Source: Streptomyces sp. SW4
GTDB lineage: Bacteria; Actinomycetota; Actinomycetes; Streptomycetales; Streptomycetaceae
Length of the DNA: 64,000 nt
Assembly (NCBI GenBank): GCA_003248315.1
Contig: QKWM01000003.1
Span: 1 to 64,000 of the forward strand
Direction of reading: 5' to 3'
The notes under the pieces were generated by a model. It made no database searches. It was not told the DNA's origin and saw nothing but the letters and a program-made list of their open reading frames with translations. The first letter of the stretch is position 1; every line of letters begins with the position of its first letter. This document shows, in pieces, positions 18,915 through 28,135 of the stretch. The translations under genes were made by a program, and so were the position numbers.

Positions 18915-19505
18915 TGCGTGTCAACTTCACCGTCAACGGACGTCCGCAGGAGGCCGACGACGTCTGGGAGGGCGAGTCCCTGCTGTACGTCCTGCGCGAG
19001 CGCCTCGGCCTGCCCGGCTCCAAGAACGCCTGCGAGCAGGGCGAGTGCGGCTCCTGCACGGTCCGCCTGGACGGCGTGCCGGTCTGCGCCTGTCTGGTCG
19101 CCGCCGGCCAGGTGCAGGGCCGTGAGGTCGTGACCGTCGAGGGACTGGCGGAGTACGCCAAGCAGCGCGCGAGGCGGCTGCGCCACCGGCGCCTGCGGCG
19201 ACGCCAAGGGCACCACCCTCGACGAGGCCAAGCGCTGGCAGGCCGAGGGCACCGACTCGCAGACCGGCGAGGGCACCGAACTCGCCCCCATCCAGCAGGC
19301 GTTCATCGACGCCGGCGCCGTGCAGTGCGGCTTCTGCACGCCGGGCCTGCTGGTCGCGGCCGACGAGATGCTGGAGCGCAACCCGAACCCGTCCGACGCG
19401 GACATCCGCGAGGCGCTGTCGGGCAACCTGTGCCGCTGCACGGGCTACGAGAAGATCATGGACGCGGTCCGCCTGGCGGCCGCCCGGCAGTCCGAGGGGG
19501 TCTGA
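18914..19505 (+). CDS. Xanthine dehydrogenase, 2Fe-2S subunit
   Basis: About 197 residues with both iron-sulfur clusters: the plant-ferredoxin type (CEQGECGSCTVRLDGVPVCA) and the C-terminal helical type (CGFCTPGLLVAADEM, then CRCTGYEKI). Electrons pass from molybdenum to FAD through it. A frame change near 19175, either one extra base or two lost, interrupts the region between the domains (EYAKQRA to GACGDAKGTTLDEAK); that insert of about 40 residues lies between the two cluster domains and is longer than in the minimal CoxS family. ATG 18914 overlaps the preceding TAA. Operon with the FAD and Mo subunits. Confidence 0.92.
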
Positions 19506-19507
19506 GC

Positions 19508-21890
19508 ATGGCTGCCAACGGTGCACCCACCAAGATCACGCAGGGTTCCCAGACCAAGGGCGGCATCGGCGAGTCGACGCTGCGCCCGGACGGCACCCTG
19601 AAGGTCACCGGCGAGTTCGCGTACTCGTCCGACATGTGGCACGAGGACATGCTCTGGGCCAGATCCTGCGCTCCACGGTGGCCCACGCCGAGATCGTCTC
19701 GATCGACACCTCCGAGGCCCTCGCCATGGCCGGGGTGTACGCGGTCCTGACGTACGACGACCTGCCCACCGACGTGAAGAACTACGGCCTGGAGATCCAG
19801 GACACCCCGGTCCTCGCCCACGGCAAGGTCCGCCACCACGGCGAGCCCGTCGCCCTGGTCGCCGCCGACCACCCGGAGACCGCCCGCCGCGCCGCCGCCA
19901 AGATCAAGGTGGAGTACAAGGAGCTGCCCGTCATCACCGACGAGGCCTCCGCGACCGCGCCGGACGCGATCCTCGTCCACGAGGGCCGCACCGACCACCA
20001 CGCCGGCCACGTCCCGCACCCCAACATCGTGCACCGCCAGCCGATCATCCGCGGCAACGCGGACGAGGCCGCCAAGAAGGCGGACGTGATCGTCCGGGGC
20101 GAGTACTACTTCGGCATGCAGGACCAGGCCTTCCTCGGCCCCGAGTCCGGCCTCGCCGTGCCGGAGGAGGACGGCGGCGTCCACCTCTACATCGCCACCC
20201 AGTGGCTCCACTCCGACCTGAAGCAGATCGCCCCGGTGCTCGGCCTGCCGAGGAGAAGGTGCGGATGACGCTGGCCGGCGTCGGCGGCGCCTTCGGCGGC
20301 CGCGAGGACCTGTCGATGCAGATCCACGCCTGCCTCCTGGCGCTGCGCACCGGCAAGCCGGTCAAGATCGTCTACAACCGTTTCGAGTCCTTCTTCGGGC
20401 ACGTCCACCGCCACCCGGCGAAGCTCTTCTACGAGCACGGCGCCACCAAGGACGGCAAGCTCACGCACATGAAGTGCCGGATCGTCCTGGACGGCGGCGC
20501 CTACGCCTCCGCCTCCCCGGCGGTCGTCGGCAACGCCTCCTCGCTGTCGGTCGGCCCCTACGTGATCGACGACGTCGACATCGAGGCCATCGCCCTCTAC
20601 ACCAACAACCCGCCCTGCGGCGCCATGCGCGGCTTCGGCGCGGTCCAGGCGTGCTTCGCCTACGAGGCGCAGATGGACAAGCTGGCCAAGAAGCTCGGCA
20701 TGGACCCGGTGGAGTTCCGGCAGAAGAACGCCATGGAACAGGGCACCATCATGCCCACCGGCCAGCCCGTCGACTCCCCGGCGCCGGTCGCCGAACTGCT
20801 GCGCCGCGTCAAGGCGATGCCGATGCCGCCGGAGCGCCAGTGGGAGTCCAGCGAGGGCGCCGACGTGCGCCAGCTGCCCGGCGGCCTGTCGAACACCACC
20901 CACGGCGAGGGCGTCGTCCGCGGCGTCGGCTACGCGGTCGGCATCAAGAACGTCGGCTTCTCCGAGGGCTTCGACGACTACTCCACCGCCAAGGTGCGCA
21001 TGGAGGTCATCAACGGCGAGCCCGTCGCCACGGTCCACACCGCCATGGCGGAGGTCGGGCAGGGCGGCGTCACCGTGCACGCCCAGATCGCCCGCACCGA
21101 GCTGGGCGTCACCCAGGTGACCATCCACCCGGCCGACACGCAGGTGGGCAGCGCCGGCTCGACCTCGGCCTCCCGGCAGACGTACGTCACCGGCGGCGCC
21201 GTGAAGAACGCCTGCGAGCTGGTGCGCGAACAGGTCCTGGAGATCGGGCGCCGCAAGTTCGGCTCCTACCACCCGGCCTGGGCCACCGCCGAACTGCTGC
21301 TGGAGGGCGGCAAGGTCGTCACCGACGGCGGAGAGGTCCTCGCCGACCTGGTGGACGTCCTGGAGGGCGAGTCCGTCGAGGTCGAGGAGGAGTGGCGGCA
21401 CCGTCCGACCGAGCCCTTCGACCTGCGCACCGGCCAGGGCAACGGCCACGTCCAGTACTCCTTCGCCGCGCACCGCGCCGTCGTCGAGGTCGACACCGAA
21501 CTCGGCCTGGTCAAGGTGATCGAGCTGGCCTGCGCCCAGGACGTCGGCAAGGCGCTCAACCCGCTCTCCGTGATCGGCCAGATCCAGGGCGGCACCATCC
21601 AGGGCATGGGCATCGCGGTCATGGAGGAGATCGTCGTCGATCCCAAGACCGCGAAGGTCAGGAACCCGTCCTTCACGGACTACCTGCTCCCCACGATCCT
21701 CGACACGCCGACCATCCCGGTCGACGTGCTCGAACTCGCCGACGAGCACGCCCCCTACGGGCTGCGGGGCATCGGCGAGGCCCCCACCCTGTCGTCGACG
21801 CCGGCGGTCCTCGCGGCCATCCGGAACGCGACCGGACTGGAGCTCGACCGCACGCCGGTCCGTCCGGAGCACCTGACCGGCACGGCGTGA
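19508..21890 (+). CDS. Xanthine dehydrogenase, molybdopterin subunit
   Basis: About 794 residues. The N-terminal hammerhead domain (GESTLRPDGTLKVTGEFAYS) is followed by Mo-cofactor domains with GVGGAFGGRED, NPPCGAMRGFGAVQACFAYE, AEVGQGGVTVHAQIA and, near the C-terminus, the catalytic Glu in GIGEAPTLS. The AMRGFG motif and purine-locus context point to xanthine dehydrogenase rather than CO dehydrogenase. Two lost G residues, near 19660 and 20252, break the frame. ATG 19508 lies two bases after the previous stop codon. A 13-bp hairpin follows the stop. Confidence 0.93.
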
Positions 21891-21897
21891 GCAGACC

Positions 21898-21943
21898 CTC
21901 CGGGCGGCGCAACGGAACGTCACACACTCCGCGCCGCCCGGAG
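21898..21943 (+). terminator. Hairpin after xdh Mo subunit
   Basis: CTCCGGGCGGCGC (21898-21910) and GCGCCGCCCGGAG (21931-21943) form a perfect 13-bp stem with a 20-base loop, eight bases past the stop codon. It may end the xdh transcript or reduce read-through into the permease gene. The remaining 150 bases before the permease hold no gene. Confidence 0.7.
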
Positions 21944-22095
21944 CATCCCCCAAGTTCCGCTCCGCTCGCGGTCCTTGAAGTACCACCCCACATGCGTTCG
22001 TCTCGGGCCGTCCCCCGGGTCGTGCACATCCCAAATCCCGCGGCCGCGGTCACGGCGGTCCACGCGGGTGCCCTTTGAACCTTGGAGAAGGCACC

Positions 22096-23553
22096 ATGGC
22101 CCAGCAGTCAGTGGAGCCGAAGACCGCCGCCGAGGACGCGGGCGCAGGCAGCCGCGTCCCCGCCGGCCGGTCTTGGCTCGACCGGTACTTCCACATATCC
22201 CACAGAGGATCGACGGTCGCGCGTGAGGTGCGCGGCGGCATCACCACCTTCATGGCGATGGCCTACATCGTCCTGCTCAACCCCATCCTGCTGTCCGGCA
22301 AGGACGCCGCCGGGGACACCCTGGGCCAGAAGGCCCTGATCACCGCGACGGCGCTCGCCGCGGCGGTCACCACGCTCCTCATGGGCTTCGTCGGCAAGGT
22401 GCCGCTCGCGCTGGCCGCCGGACTGTCGGTGTCCGGCGTGGTCGCCGGCCAGGTCGTGCCCCAGATGACCTGGCCGCAGGCCATGGGCATGTGCGTCATG
22501 TACGGCGTGGTGATCATGCTGCTCGTGGTCACCGGGCTGCGCGAGATGATCATGAATGCGATCCCGCTCGCCCTCAAGCACGGCATCACCATGGGCATCG
22601 GCCTGTTCATCGCCATCATCGGCCTGGTCAAGGGCGGCTTCGTCCACAAGGGCGAGGCGACCCCGCTCACGCTCGGCCCCGCCGGCGAACTCGCGGGCTG
22701 GCCCGTGCTGCTGTTCGCGGGCACCCTGCTCCTGATCTTCATGCTCCAGGCCCGCAACACGCCCGGAGCGATCCTCATCGGCATCGTCTCCGGCACCGTC
22801 GTCGCCATGGTCCTCAACGCGGCCGGGGTGATCGACCCCAAGCAGTGGGCCAACGGCGCGCCCGAGCTGCACGGCAGCGCGGTCTCCATGCCGGACTTCT
22901 CGCTCTTCGGCCACGTCGAGTTCGGCGGCTGGGGCGAGGTCGGCGCGATGACCGTCGGCATGATCGTCTTCACGCTCGTCCTCGCCGGGTTCTTCGACGC
23001 GATGGCCACCATCATCGGCGTTGGCACCGAGGCCAAGCTCGCCGACGACAAGGGCCGGATGCCGGGCCTGTCCAAGGCGCTGTTCATCGACGGCGCCGGC
23101 GGTGCCATCGGCGGTGTGGCGGGCGGCTCCGGCCAGACCGTGTTCGTCGAGTCGGCCACCGGCGTCGGCGAGGGGGCCCGCACCGGCCTCGCCTCGGTCG
23201 TCACCGGCGGCTTCTTCGCGCTCTGCCTGTTCTTCACGCCGGTCACCGCGATCGTGCCGCAGGAGGTCGCGTCCGCCGCCCTCGTCGTCATCGGCGCGAT
23301 GATGATGATGAACGCCCGGCACGTGGACTGGGCCGACCGGGCCACCGCGATCCCGGTGTTCCTGACCGTCGTCCTGATGCCGTTCACGTACACCATCACG
23401 GCGGGCGTCGCCGCCGGCGTCATCTCCTACGTCGCCATCAAGGCGGCCCAGGGCAAGGCCCGGGAGATCGGCGCGTTCATGTGGGCCCTGACGGTGATCT
23501 TCATCGTCTTCTTCGCCCTCAACCCGATCGAGAGCTGGCTGGGCGTGCACTAG
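22096..23553 (+). CDS. NCS2/AzgA-type purine permease
   Basis: 485 residues with 12-14 hydrophobic segments, for example FMAMAYIVLLNPILLSGKDA, LITATALAAAVTTLLMGFVG and IGLFIAIIGLVKGG. The AzgA-subfamily motifs are GTEAKLADDKGRMPG and GGVAGGSGQTVFVESATGVG; this subfamily imports adenine, guanine and hypoxanthine with protons. Position between the xdh genes and xdhC suggests it supplies hypoxanthine or xanthine. ATG 22096 follows GGAGAAGG. No slip across the whole gene. Confidence 0.92.
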   Translation: MAQQSVEPKTAAEDAGAGSRVPAGRSWLDRYFHISHRGSTVAREVRGGITTFMAMAYIVLLNPILLSGKDAAGDTLGQKALITATALAAAVTTLLMGFVGKVPLALAAGLSVSGVVAGQVVPQMTWPQAMGMCVMYGVVIMLLVVTGLREMIMNAIPLALKHGITMGIGLFIAIIGLVKGGFVHKGEATPLTLGPAGELAGWPVLLFAGTLLLIFMLQARNTPGAILIGIVSGTVVAMVLNAAGVIDPKQWANGAPELHGSAVSMPDFSLFGHVEFGGWGEVGAMTVGMIVFTLVLAGFFDAMATIIGVGTEAKLADDKGRMPGLSKALFIDGAGGAIGGVAGGSGQTVFVESATGVGEGARTGLASVVTGGFFALCLFFTPVTAIVPQEVASAALVVIGAMMMMNARHVDWADRATAIPVFLTVVLMPFTYTITAGVAAGVISYVAIKAAQGKAREIGAFMWALTVIFIVFFALNPIESWLGVH

Positions 23554-23602
23554 CCGCTCGACGGGAACCCGTTCACACGACTTCTCTCGAGGAGACCGAC
23601 AG

Positions 23603-24751
23603 ATGCTGGACATCGCCGAAGAGCTGAACCGGTGGGTCGAGCAGGGACGCGACTTCGCCGTGGCCACCGTGGTGGCCGTCGGCGGCAGCGCCCCTCGCCA
23701 GCCGGGTGCCGCGCTCGCGGTGGACGCCGACGGCACGGCGATCGGCTCGGTCTCCGGGGCTGTGTGGAGGGGGCCGTGTACGAGCTGTGCCGGCAGGCGC
23801 TCCAGGACGGCGAATCCGTCCTGGAACGCTTCGGCTACAGCGACGAGGATGCCTTCGCCGTCGGCCTGACCTGCGGCGGCGTCATCGACATCCTCGTCAC
23901 GCCGGTGCGGGCGGACAGCCCCGCCCGCCCGGTGCTGGCGTCCGCGCTCGCCGCCGCCGCCCGAGGGAGGCGGCGGCGGTGGCGCGGATCGCCGGCGGTC
24001 CGGCGGAGCTGAGGGGGCGCGCCCTGGTGGTGCGGTCCGACGGAACCCACGAGGGGGGCTTCGGCGCCCACCCCGAGCTGGACCGGACGGTCGCCGCCGA
24101 GGCGGCCGCCTTCCTCGACGCCGGGCGCACGGGTGCGCTGGAGATCGGAGAGCAGGGCTCGCGGTGCGGGTCGCCGCTGACGCTCCTGGTGGAGTCCTCC
24201 GTCCCGGCGCCCCGCATGATCGTCTTCGGGGCGATCGACTTCGCGTCGGCACTGGTGCGGGTCGGCAAGTTCCTCGGCTACCGCGTGACCGTGTGCGACG
24301 CCCGCCCGGTCTTCGCGACGCCGGCCCGCTTCCCCGAGGCCGACGAGGTCGTCGTCGAGTGGCCGCACGAGTACCTCGAACGCACGGAGGTCGACGGCCG
24401 CACGGTGCTGTGCGTCCTCACCCACGACGCCAAGTTCGACGTGCCGCTGCTGAAGCTGGCGCTGCGGCTGCCCGTGGCGTACGTCGGCGCGATGGGCTCG
24501 CGCCGCACCCATCTGGACCGCAACGAACGGCTGCGCGAGGTCGGGGTCACCGACCTCGAACTGGCCCGCCTCAGGTCCCCGATCGGCCTCGACCTCGGCG
24601 CCCGCACCCCGAGGAGACGGCCCTGTCGATCGCCGCGGAGATCGTCGCCGCCCGCCGCGGCGGCAGCGGCGTCTCCCTGACCGGCGCCCACACCCCGATC
24701 CACCACGACGGCCCGCCGGCGCCCGAACGCCGTATCGGCTCGGTCGCCTAG
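23603..24751 (+). CDS. xdhC: XdhC-family molybdenum cofactor insertion protein
   Basis: About 383 residues. The N-terminal XdhC/CoxI domain (VATVVAVGGSAPRQPGAAL; SVSGGCVEGAVYE) and C-terminal Rossmann-like domain (MIVFGAIDFASALVRVGKFL, YVGAMGSRRTHLDRNERLRE) fit XdhC, which binds and sulfurates the Mo cofactor before insertion into xanthine dehydrogenase. Three lost bases, near 23757 (GGGGG), 23963 (GGGG) and 24609 (CCC), break it. The SGGCVEGAV motif lies on the first slip; its Cys is the likely cofactor contact. It starts 49 bases after the permease stop, after GAGGAGA, so it probably shares that transcript. Its 3' end overlaps the convergent VOC gene by four bases. Confidence 0.9.
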
Positions 24752-25467
24752 ACGCCACCGGGTCCCTGCCGGCGCAGCTCGTCCAGCCGGGCCAGGTCGT
24801 CGCGCACGGCCGCGCGCTCCTCGTCGCTGAGACGGACCGCGGCGGCCCGCTCCAGGGCGGCGGCCGCGCCCGGCGCGTCGTCCAGCCGGCCGGCGACGTC
24901 GGCCCGCAGCACGAGCAGACGGAACAGCTGTGCCGGATCCGGCCGCTCGTCGGTCAGGGCCAGCACCCGGTCCAGGACACCGGCCGCGGCCGCCGGATCG
25001 TCCCGGGCGTCGGCGAAGAGCGCGGCGTGGTGCAGCGCCCGGGCGAAGGTCTCCCGCGGGGCGGGCCGGTGGTGCTGGTCGTCGCTGATCGGCCGGCCGA
25101 TCCGCACGCAGTTGCCGCCGGGATCCGTGAGCAGGAACTGCCGCATCCCGAACGTGGTGTCCCGCAGCGCCCCGATGCGCGGCAGTCCGCGGACCGGCAC
25201 CCGCCCGTAGGCCACCTTCAGCCCGGCGCGGAACTCCCGGTGCAGCCCGTCGACGTCGTCGGTACGGACGTAGCAGGTGCTGTAGGAGCCGGCCGGGTCG
25301 TAGCGGCGCATCCCGAAGAAGTGCAGCTCGATGCCGCCGCGCCGGACGACGGCGTAGGGGTTGGGGCTGCGCTGCTCGTAGGGCACCTCGAAGCCGAGCG
25401 CGCAGTAGAAGCCGAGCACGGGGCCGAGCTCCCGGCAGGGCAGGATCGGAACGGTCGTCTCTCCCAT
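24748..25467 (-). CDS. VOC-family protein with C-terminal helical extension
   Basis: Residues 1-130 form a glyoxalase/bleomycin-resistance (VOC) domain: TVPILPCRELGPVLGFYCAL, GGIELHFFGM, STCYVRTDDVDGLHREFR and FLLTDPGGNCVRIGRP. The terminal FLLTDPxGN strand is typical of bleomycin-binding members. Residues 135-239 are an added Ala/Arg-rich helical stretch (HHAALFADARDDPAAAAGVL) resembling a TPR pair, unusual for the family. VOC proteins sequester antibiotics or catalyse metal-dependent chemistry; the ligand here is unknown. No slip found. Its start lies 13 bases from a perfect palindrome. Confidence 0.8.
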   Translation of the reverse strand: MGETTVPILPCRELGPVLGFYCALGFEVPYEQRSPNPYAVVRRGGIELHFFGMRRYDPAGSYSTCYVRTDDVDGLHREFRAGLKVAYGRVPVRGLPRIGALRDTTFGMRQFLLTDPGGNCVRIGRPISDDQHHRPAPRETFARALHHAALFADARDDPAAAAGVLDRVLALTDERPDPAQLFRLLVLRADVAGRLDDAPGAAAALERAAAVRLSDEERAAVRDDLARLDELRRQGPGGV

Positions 25468-25480
25468 GCGGACAGCATAG

Positions 25481-25490
25481 TCAAATTTGA
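25481..25490 (-). promoter_or_regulatory. TCAAATTTGA palindrome in the VOC promoter
   Basis: A perfect 10-bp palindrome in an AT-rich patch, rare in this DNA, 13 bases upstream of the VOC start. On the minus strand it directly precedes a possible -10 (CTATGCT). It looks like an operator for a small repressor; no such regulator is adjacent. Confidence 0.45.
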
Positions 25491-25536
25491 ATAGTCGCGG
25501 CCGGGGCGGGAGGGCTCCTCTCCGGCGAGGGGATGC

Positions 25537-25977
25537 TCAGGGGTGCCTGAGGAGGTGGTTGACCTCGCGTCCGAAGGCGTACCGGCCCGAGGCGCGGACG
25601 GCGCCGTCGAGGAGGGACGGCAGTGCCCGGACGTCCGCCTCCTCGCGCCAGCGCACCCGGGCCCGGCCGCCGGGGCCGGGGCCGACCTCGATCTCGGCCC
25701 AGCCCCTGACCACCCGCCCCCGCTTCTCCAGGCGGCACAGTCCCGGGGTGTCCCCCTGCGGCGGCCGCCAGACCGTCACCTCCATCGGGTCGTCGAAGCC
25801 GAACGGGCCCAGGCGGGTGCGGGCGACGATCACCGTGCCCGGGCCCGTGGGCGGGGGAGTGGTGACGGTGACGCGGGTCAGCGGCACGGTCGCTCCGTGG
25901 CGGTGCCAGGCGGTGAGGCGGCGCCAGGCCTCGGCCGGGGGAAGCGGGGCGGTGCGTTCCAGGGAGAAGGTGGCCAC
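25537..25977 (-). CDS. SRPBCC (START-like) family protein
   Basis: 146 residues opening with FSLERTAPLPPAEAWRRLTA, the usual beta-strand plus helix opening of polyketide-cyclase/START-like folds, and ending with a long C-terminal helix (LPSLLDGAVRASGRYAFGRE). The family forms a hydrophobic ligand pocket. The ligand here is unknown. Start at ATG 25977; no slip. It and the VOC gene are separate same-strand units. Confidence 0.75.
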   Translation of the reverse strand: MATFSLERTAPLPPAEAWRRLTAWHRHGATVPLTRVTVTTPPPTGPGTVIVARTRLGPFGFDDPMEVTVWRPPQGDTPGLCRLEKRGRVVRGWAEIEVGPGPGGRARVRWREEADVRALPSLLDGAVRASGRYAFGREVNHLLRHP

Positions 25978-26063
25978 GCGACGATCGTAGGGAACCGGGG
26001 CCCTTCAGCGCCGCCGCCGGCCTTGCGGGGCCGCCGGCATCGGCGGACCTTCCGCGGCCGCCG

Positions 26064-26848
26064 TCACCGGTAGACCTTCCCCGGCTCCGCCTTGCCCGGG
26101 GCGAGCAGCTGGGGCACCGTCACGAAGACGTAGCCGCGTTCCTTCAGGGCGTCGATGATGCCCGGGACGGCCGGTACGGTGCCGTCGTAGATGTCGTGCA
26201 GCAGGATGATGCCGTCGCGCGAGGCCTGGGCCAGGACCCGCTGGGTGATCAGCCGGGAGTCGGTCGTCGTGTAGTCCTTGGCGGTCACCGTCCACAGCAC
26301 CTCCGCCAGGCCCAGTTCGCGCGCGATCTCGTGCACGGTGGCGTCCGTGCGGCCCTGCGGCGGGCGCATCAGGGTGGGACGGCGGCCGGTCAGGCGCTCT
26401 ATCTCCTCGTTCGGGCGCCGCAGCTCCTCGCGTATCTCGTCCGGCTCGCTGCGGGTCAGGATCCGGTGCGTCCAGGTGTGGCTGGCCACCTCGTGCCCCT
26501 CGTCGGCCATGCGGCGCACCAGCTCCGGGTAGGTGTCGATGTGCCGCTTGCCCAGCAGGAAGAACGTCGCCGGCACCTGCTTGTCCCGGAGGATGTCGAG
26601 CAGCCGGGCGGAGTTCTCGCTGGGGCCCGCGTCGAAGGTGAGCGCGATGCACTTGGCCTGGCGGCAGTCCACGGTGCCGAAGCGGGCGGCGGCCTGTGCC
26701 CCGCCGCCGCCCGCACCGCGCTGGGTTTGGTGGTCTCCAGGGTCGAGCAGCCGGTCAGTGCCGTGCCGGCGCAGAGGGTCGCGAGCAGCGCCGCCGCCGC
26801 ACGAAACCCGGTCCCCGTTTTCGTCGTCTTCCTGGTCGGAGAAGGCAT
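26064..26848 (-). CDS. Lipoprotein polysaccharide deacetylase (NodB fold)
   Basis: A lipoprotein signal (AAALLATLCAGTALTGC, lipobox LTGC) is followed, after a slip near 26705, by the NodB deacetylase domain: CIALTFDAGPSENSARLLDI (first catalytic Asp; the usual TFDDG reads TFDAG), SHTWTHRILT (metal-binding SHTxxH), RPPQGRTDATVHE and ILLHDIYDGTV (LLHD). These enzymes remove N- or O-acetyl groups from peptidoglycan or surface glycans outside the cell. The second Asp of the usual DD pair, a zinc ligand, is replaced by Ala, so activity or metal use may be altered. Divergent from the glycan island, a plausible functional neighbour. Confidence 0.85.
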
Positions 26849-26986
26849 GCGGGGACTATACACAGCGAGTATATACGCGGTTTATAGTGCCCCGGCGAAA
26901 AGGTGTTCGAGATAGGGGAGTCGCCACCGGGTTACTCGCGGCGTCACCGAAGTGACGGTGAGAGTGACGAGAGGGAGGAGAGTCCC
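26849..26986. promoter_or_regulatory. AT-rich divergent control region before the glycan island
   Basis: Between the deacetylase and epimerase genes lies an AT-rich patch, with ACTATACACAGCGAGTATAT, then ACGCGGTTTATAG. It includes the perfect 8-bp palindrome GTATATAC and outer TATAC/GTATA repeats. Both divergent promoters and an operator probably sit here. The epimerase GTG is preceded by GGAGGAG. Confidence 0.5.
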
Positions 26987-27948
26987 GTGGACGGACACCC
27001 CTGGCGCCGGGCCCTGGTGACCGGCGGAGCCGGCTTCGTGGGATCCCACCTGTGCGGCCGGCTCCTCGACGGCGGCACCGACGTCGTGTGCCTCGACAAC
27101 CTGGCCACCGGCTCCCGGAGCAACATCGCCGACCTGGAACGCCGGCGCGGCTTCCGCTTCGTCCGCGCCGACGCCACCGACCCGGCCGCCCTGCGCGCCC
27201 TGCCCGGACGCTTCGACCTGGTCCTGCACTTCGCCTGCCCCGCCTCGCCCGCCGACTACCTCCGGCTCCCGCTGGAGACCCTCGACGTGGGCAGCACCGG
27301 CACCCGCAACGCCCTGGAGCGCGCCCGCGCCGACGGGGCCCGCTTCCTGCTCGCCTCCACCTCCGAGGTGTACGGCGACCCCCTGGAGCACCCGCAGCGC
27401 GAGACCTACTGGGGCAACGTCAACCCGATCGGTCCCCGCAGCGTCTACGACGAGTCCAAGCGGTTCGCCGAGGCCCTGGTCACCGCCCACCGCCAGGTGC
27501 ACGCCACCGACACCGCCATCGTGCGCATCTTCAACACCTACGGCCCCGCATGCGCACCGGCGACGGCCGCGCCGTCCCCACCTTCATCGCGCAGGCGCTC
27601 GACGGCATGCCCCTGACCGTCGCCGGCGACGGGGGCCAGACCCGCTCCCTGTGCTACGTCGACGACACCGTCGACGGCGTCCTCGCCCTCGCCGCCTCCC
27701 GGGAGACCGGGCCGATGAACATCGGCGGCAGCGACGAGATCACCATGCTGGAACTGGCCCGCCGGATCGTCGGCCTCACCGGCTCCGGCTCCCGCATCCG
27801 CTTCGTCGAGCGCCCCGTCGACGACCCCTGCCGCCGCCGGCCCGACACCACCCTGGCCCGCGAGCGCCTCGGCTGGCAGCCGCGCGTCGGCTGGAGCGAG
27901 GGCCTGGAGCGGACCATCGGCTGGTTCGCCCACGCCGTCGCCGCCTGA
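26987..27948 (+). CDS. NAD-dependent nucleotide-sugar epimerase/dehydratase
   Basis: About 320 residues of the extended short-chain dehydrogenase family. It has the NAD motif [11 protein letters not shown], a Ser/Thr then YxxxK active site ([18 protein letters not shown]) and [13 protein letters not shown] sequence ([20 protein letters not shown]). The [21 protein letters not shown] pattern resembles UDP-glucuronate decarboxylases (UXS) more than HldD, so the product could be a UDP-pentose or a modified heptose. One lost base near 27548 breaks the frame within [16 protein letters not shown] 26987 follows GGAGGAG at good spacing. It precedes the long glycosyltransferase run but is separated from it by 187 bases. 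Confidence 0.85.
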
Positions 27949-28135
27949 CGCCCCGGACCCCCTCCGGCGACTCGAACCAGCATATGGCTACAGAGGGTGA
28001 TTTTTCCGCTCTTTTGCGGAGTTGAGTTGCCTCCAAGTGTTTGAGGCAGCCGCCGTGCGGGACCCGCGAGCAGCGAAGGACAACCGCACACGAGACCCAG
28101 ACGCACCACCAGCCGCCCGGGACGGAGCACCCCCC
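27949..28135 (+). promoter_or_regulatory. AT-rich leader of the glycan operon
   Basis: This spacer includes a T-rich stretch, GTGATTTTTCCGCTCTTTTG, that is unlike the surrounding DNA. TGCCTC (28028-28033) and GAGGCA (28043-28048) form a 6-bp stem with a 9-base loop. It probably contains the main promoter of the eleven-gene run. No gene seen. Confidence 0.5.
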
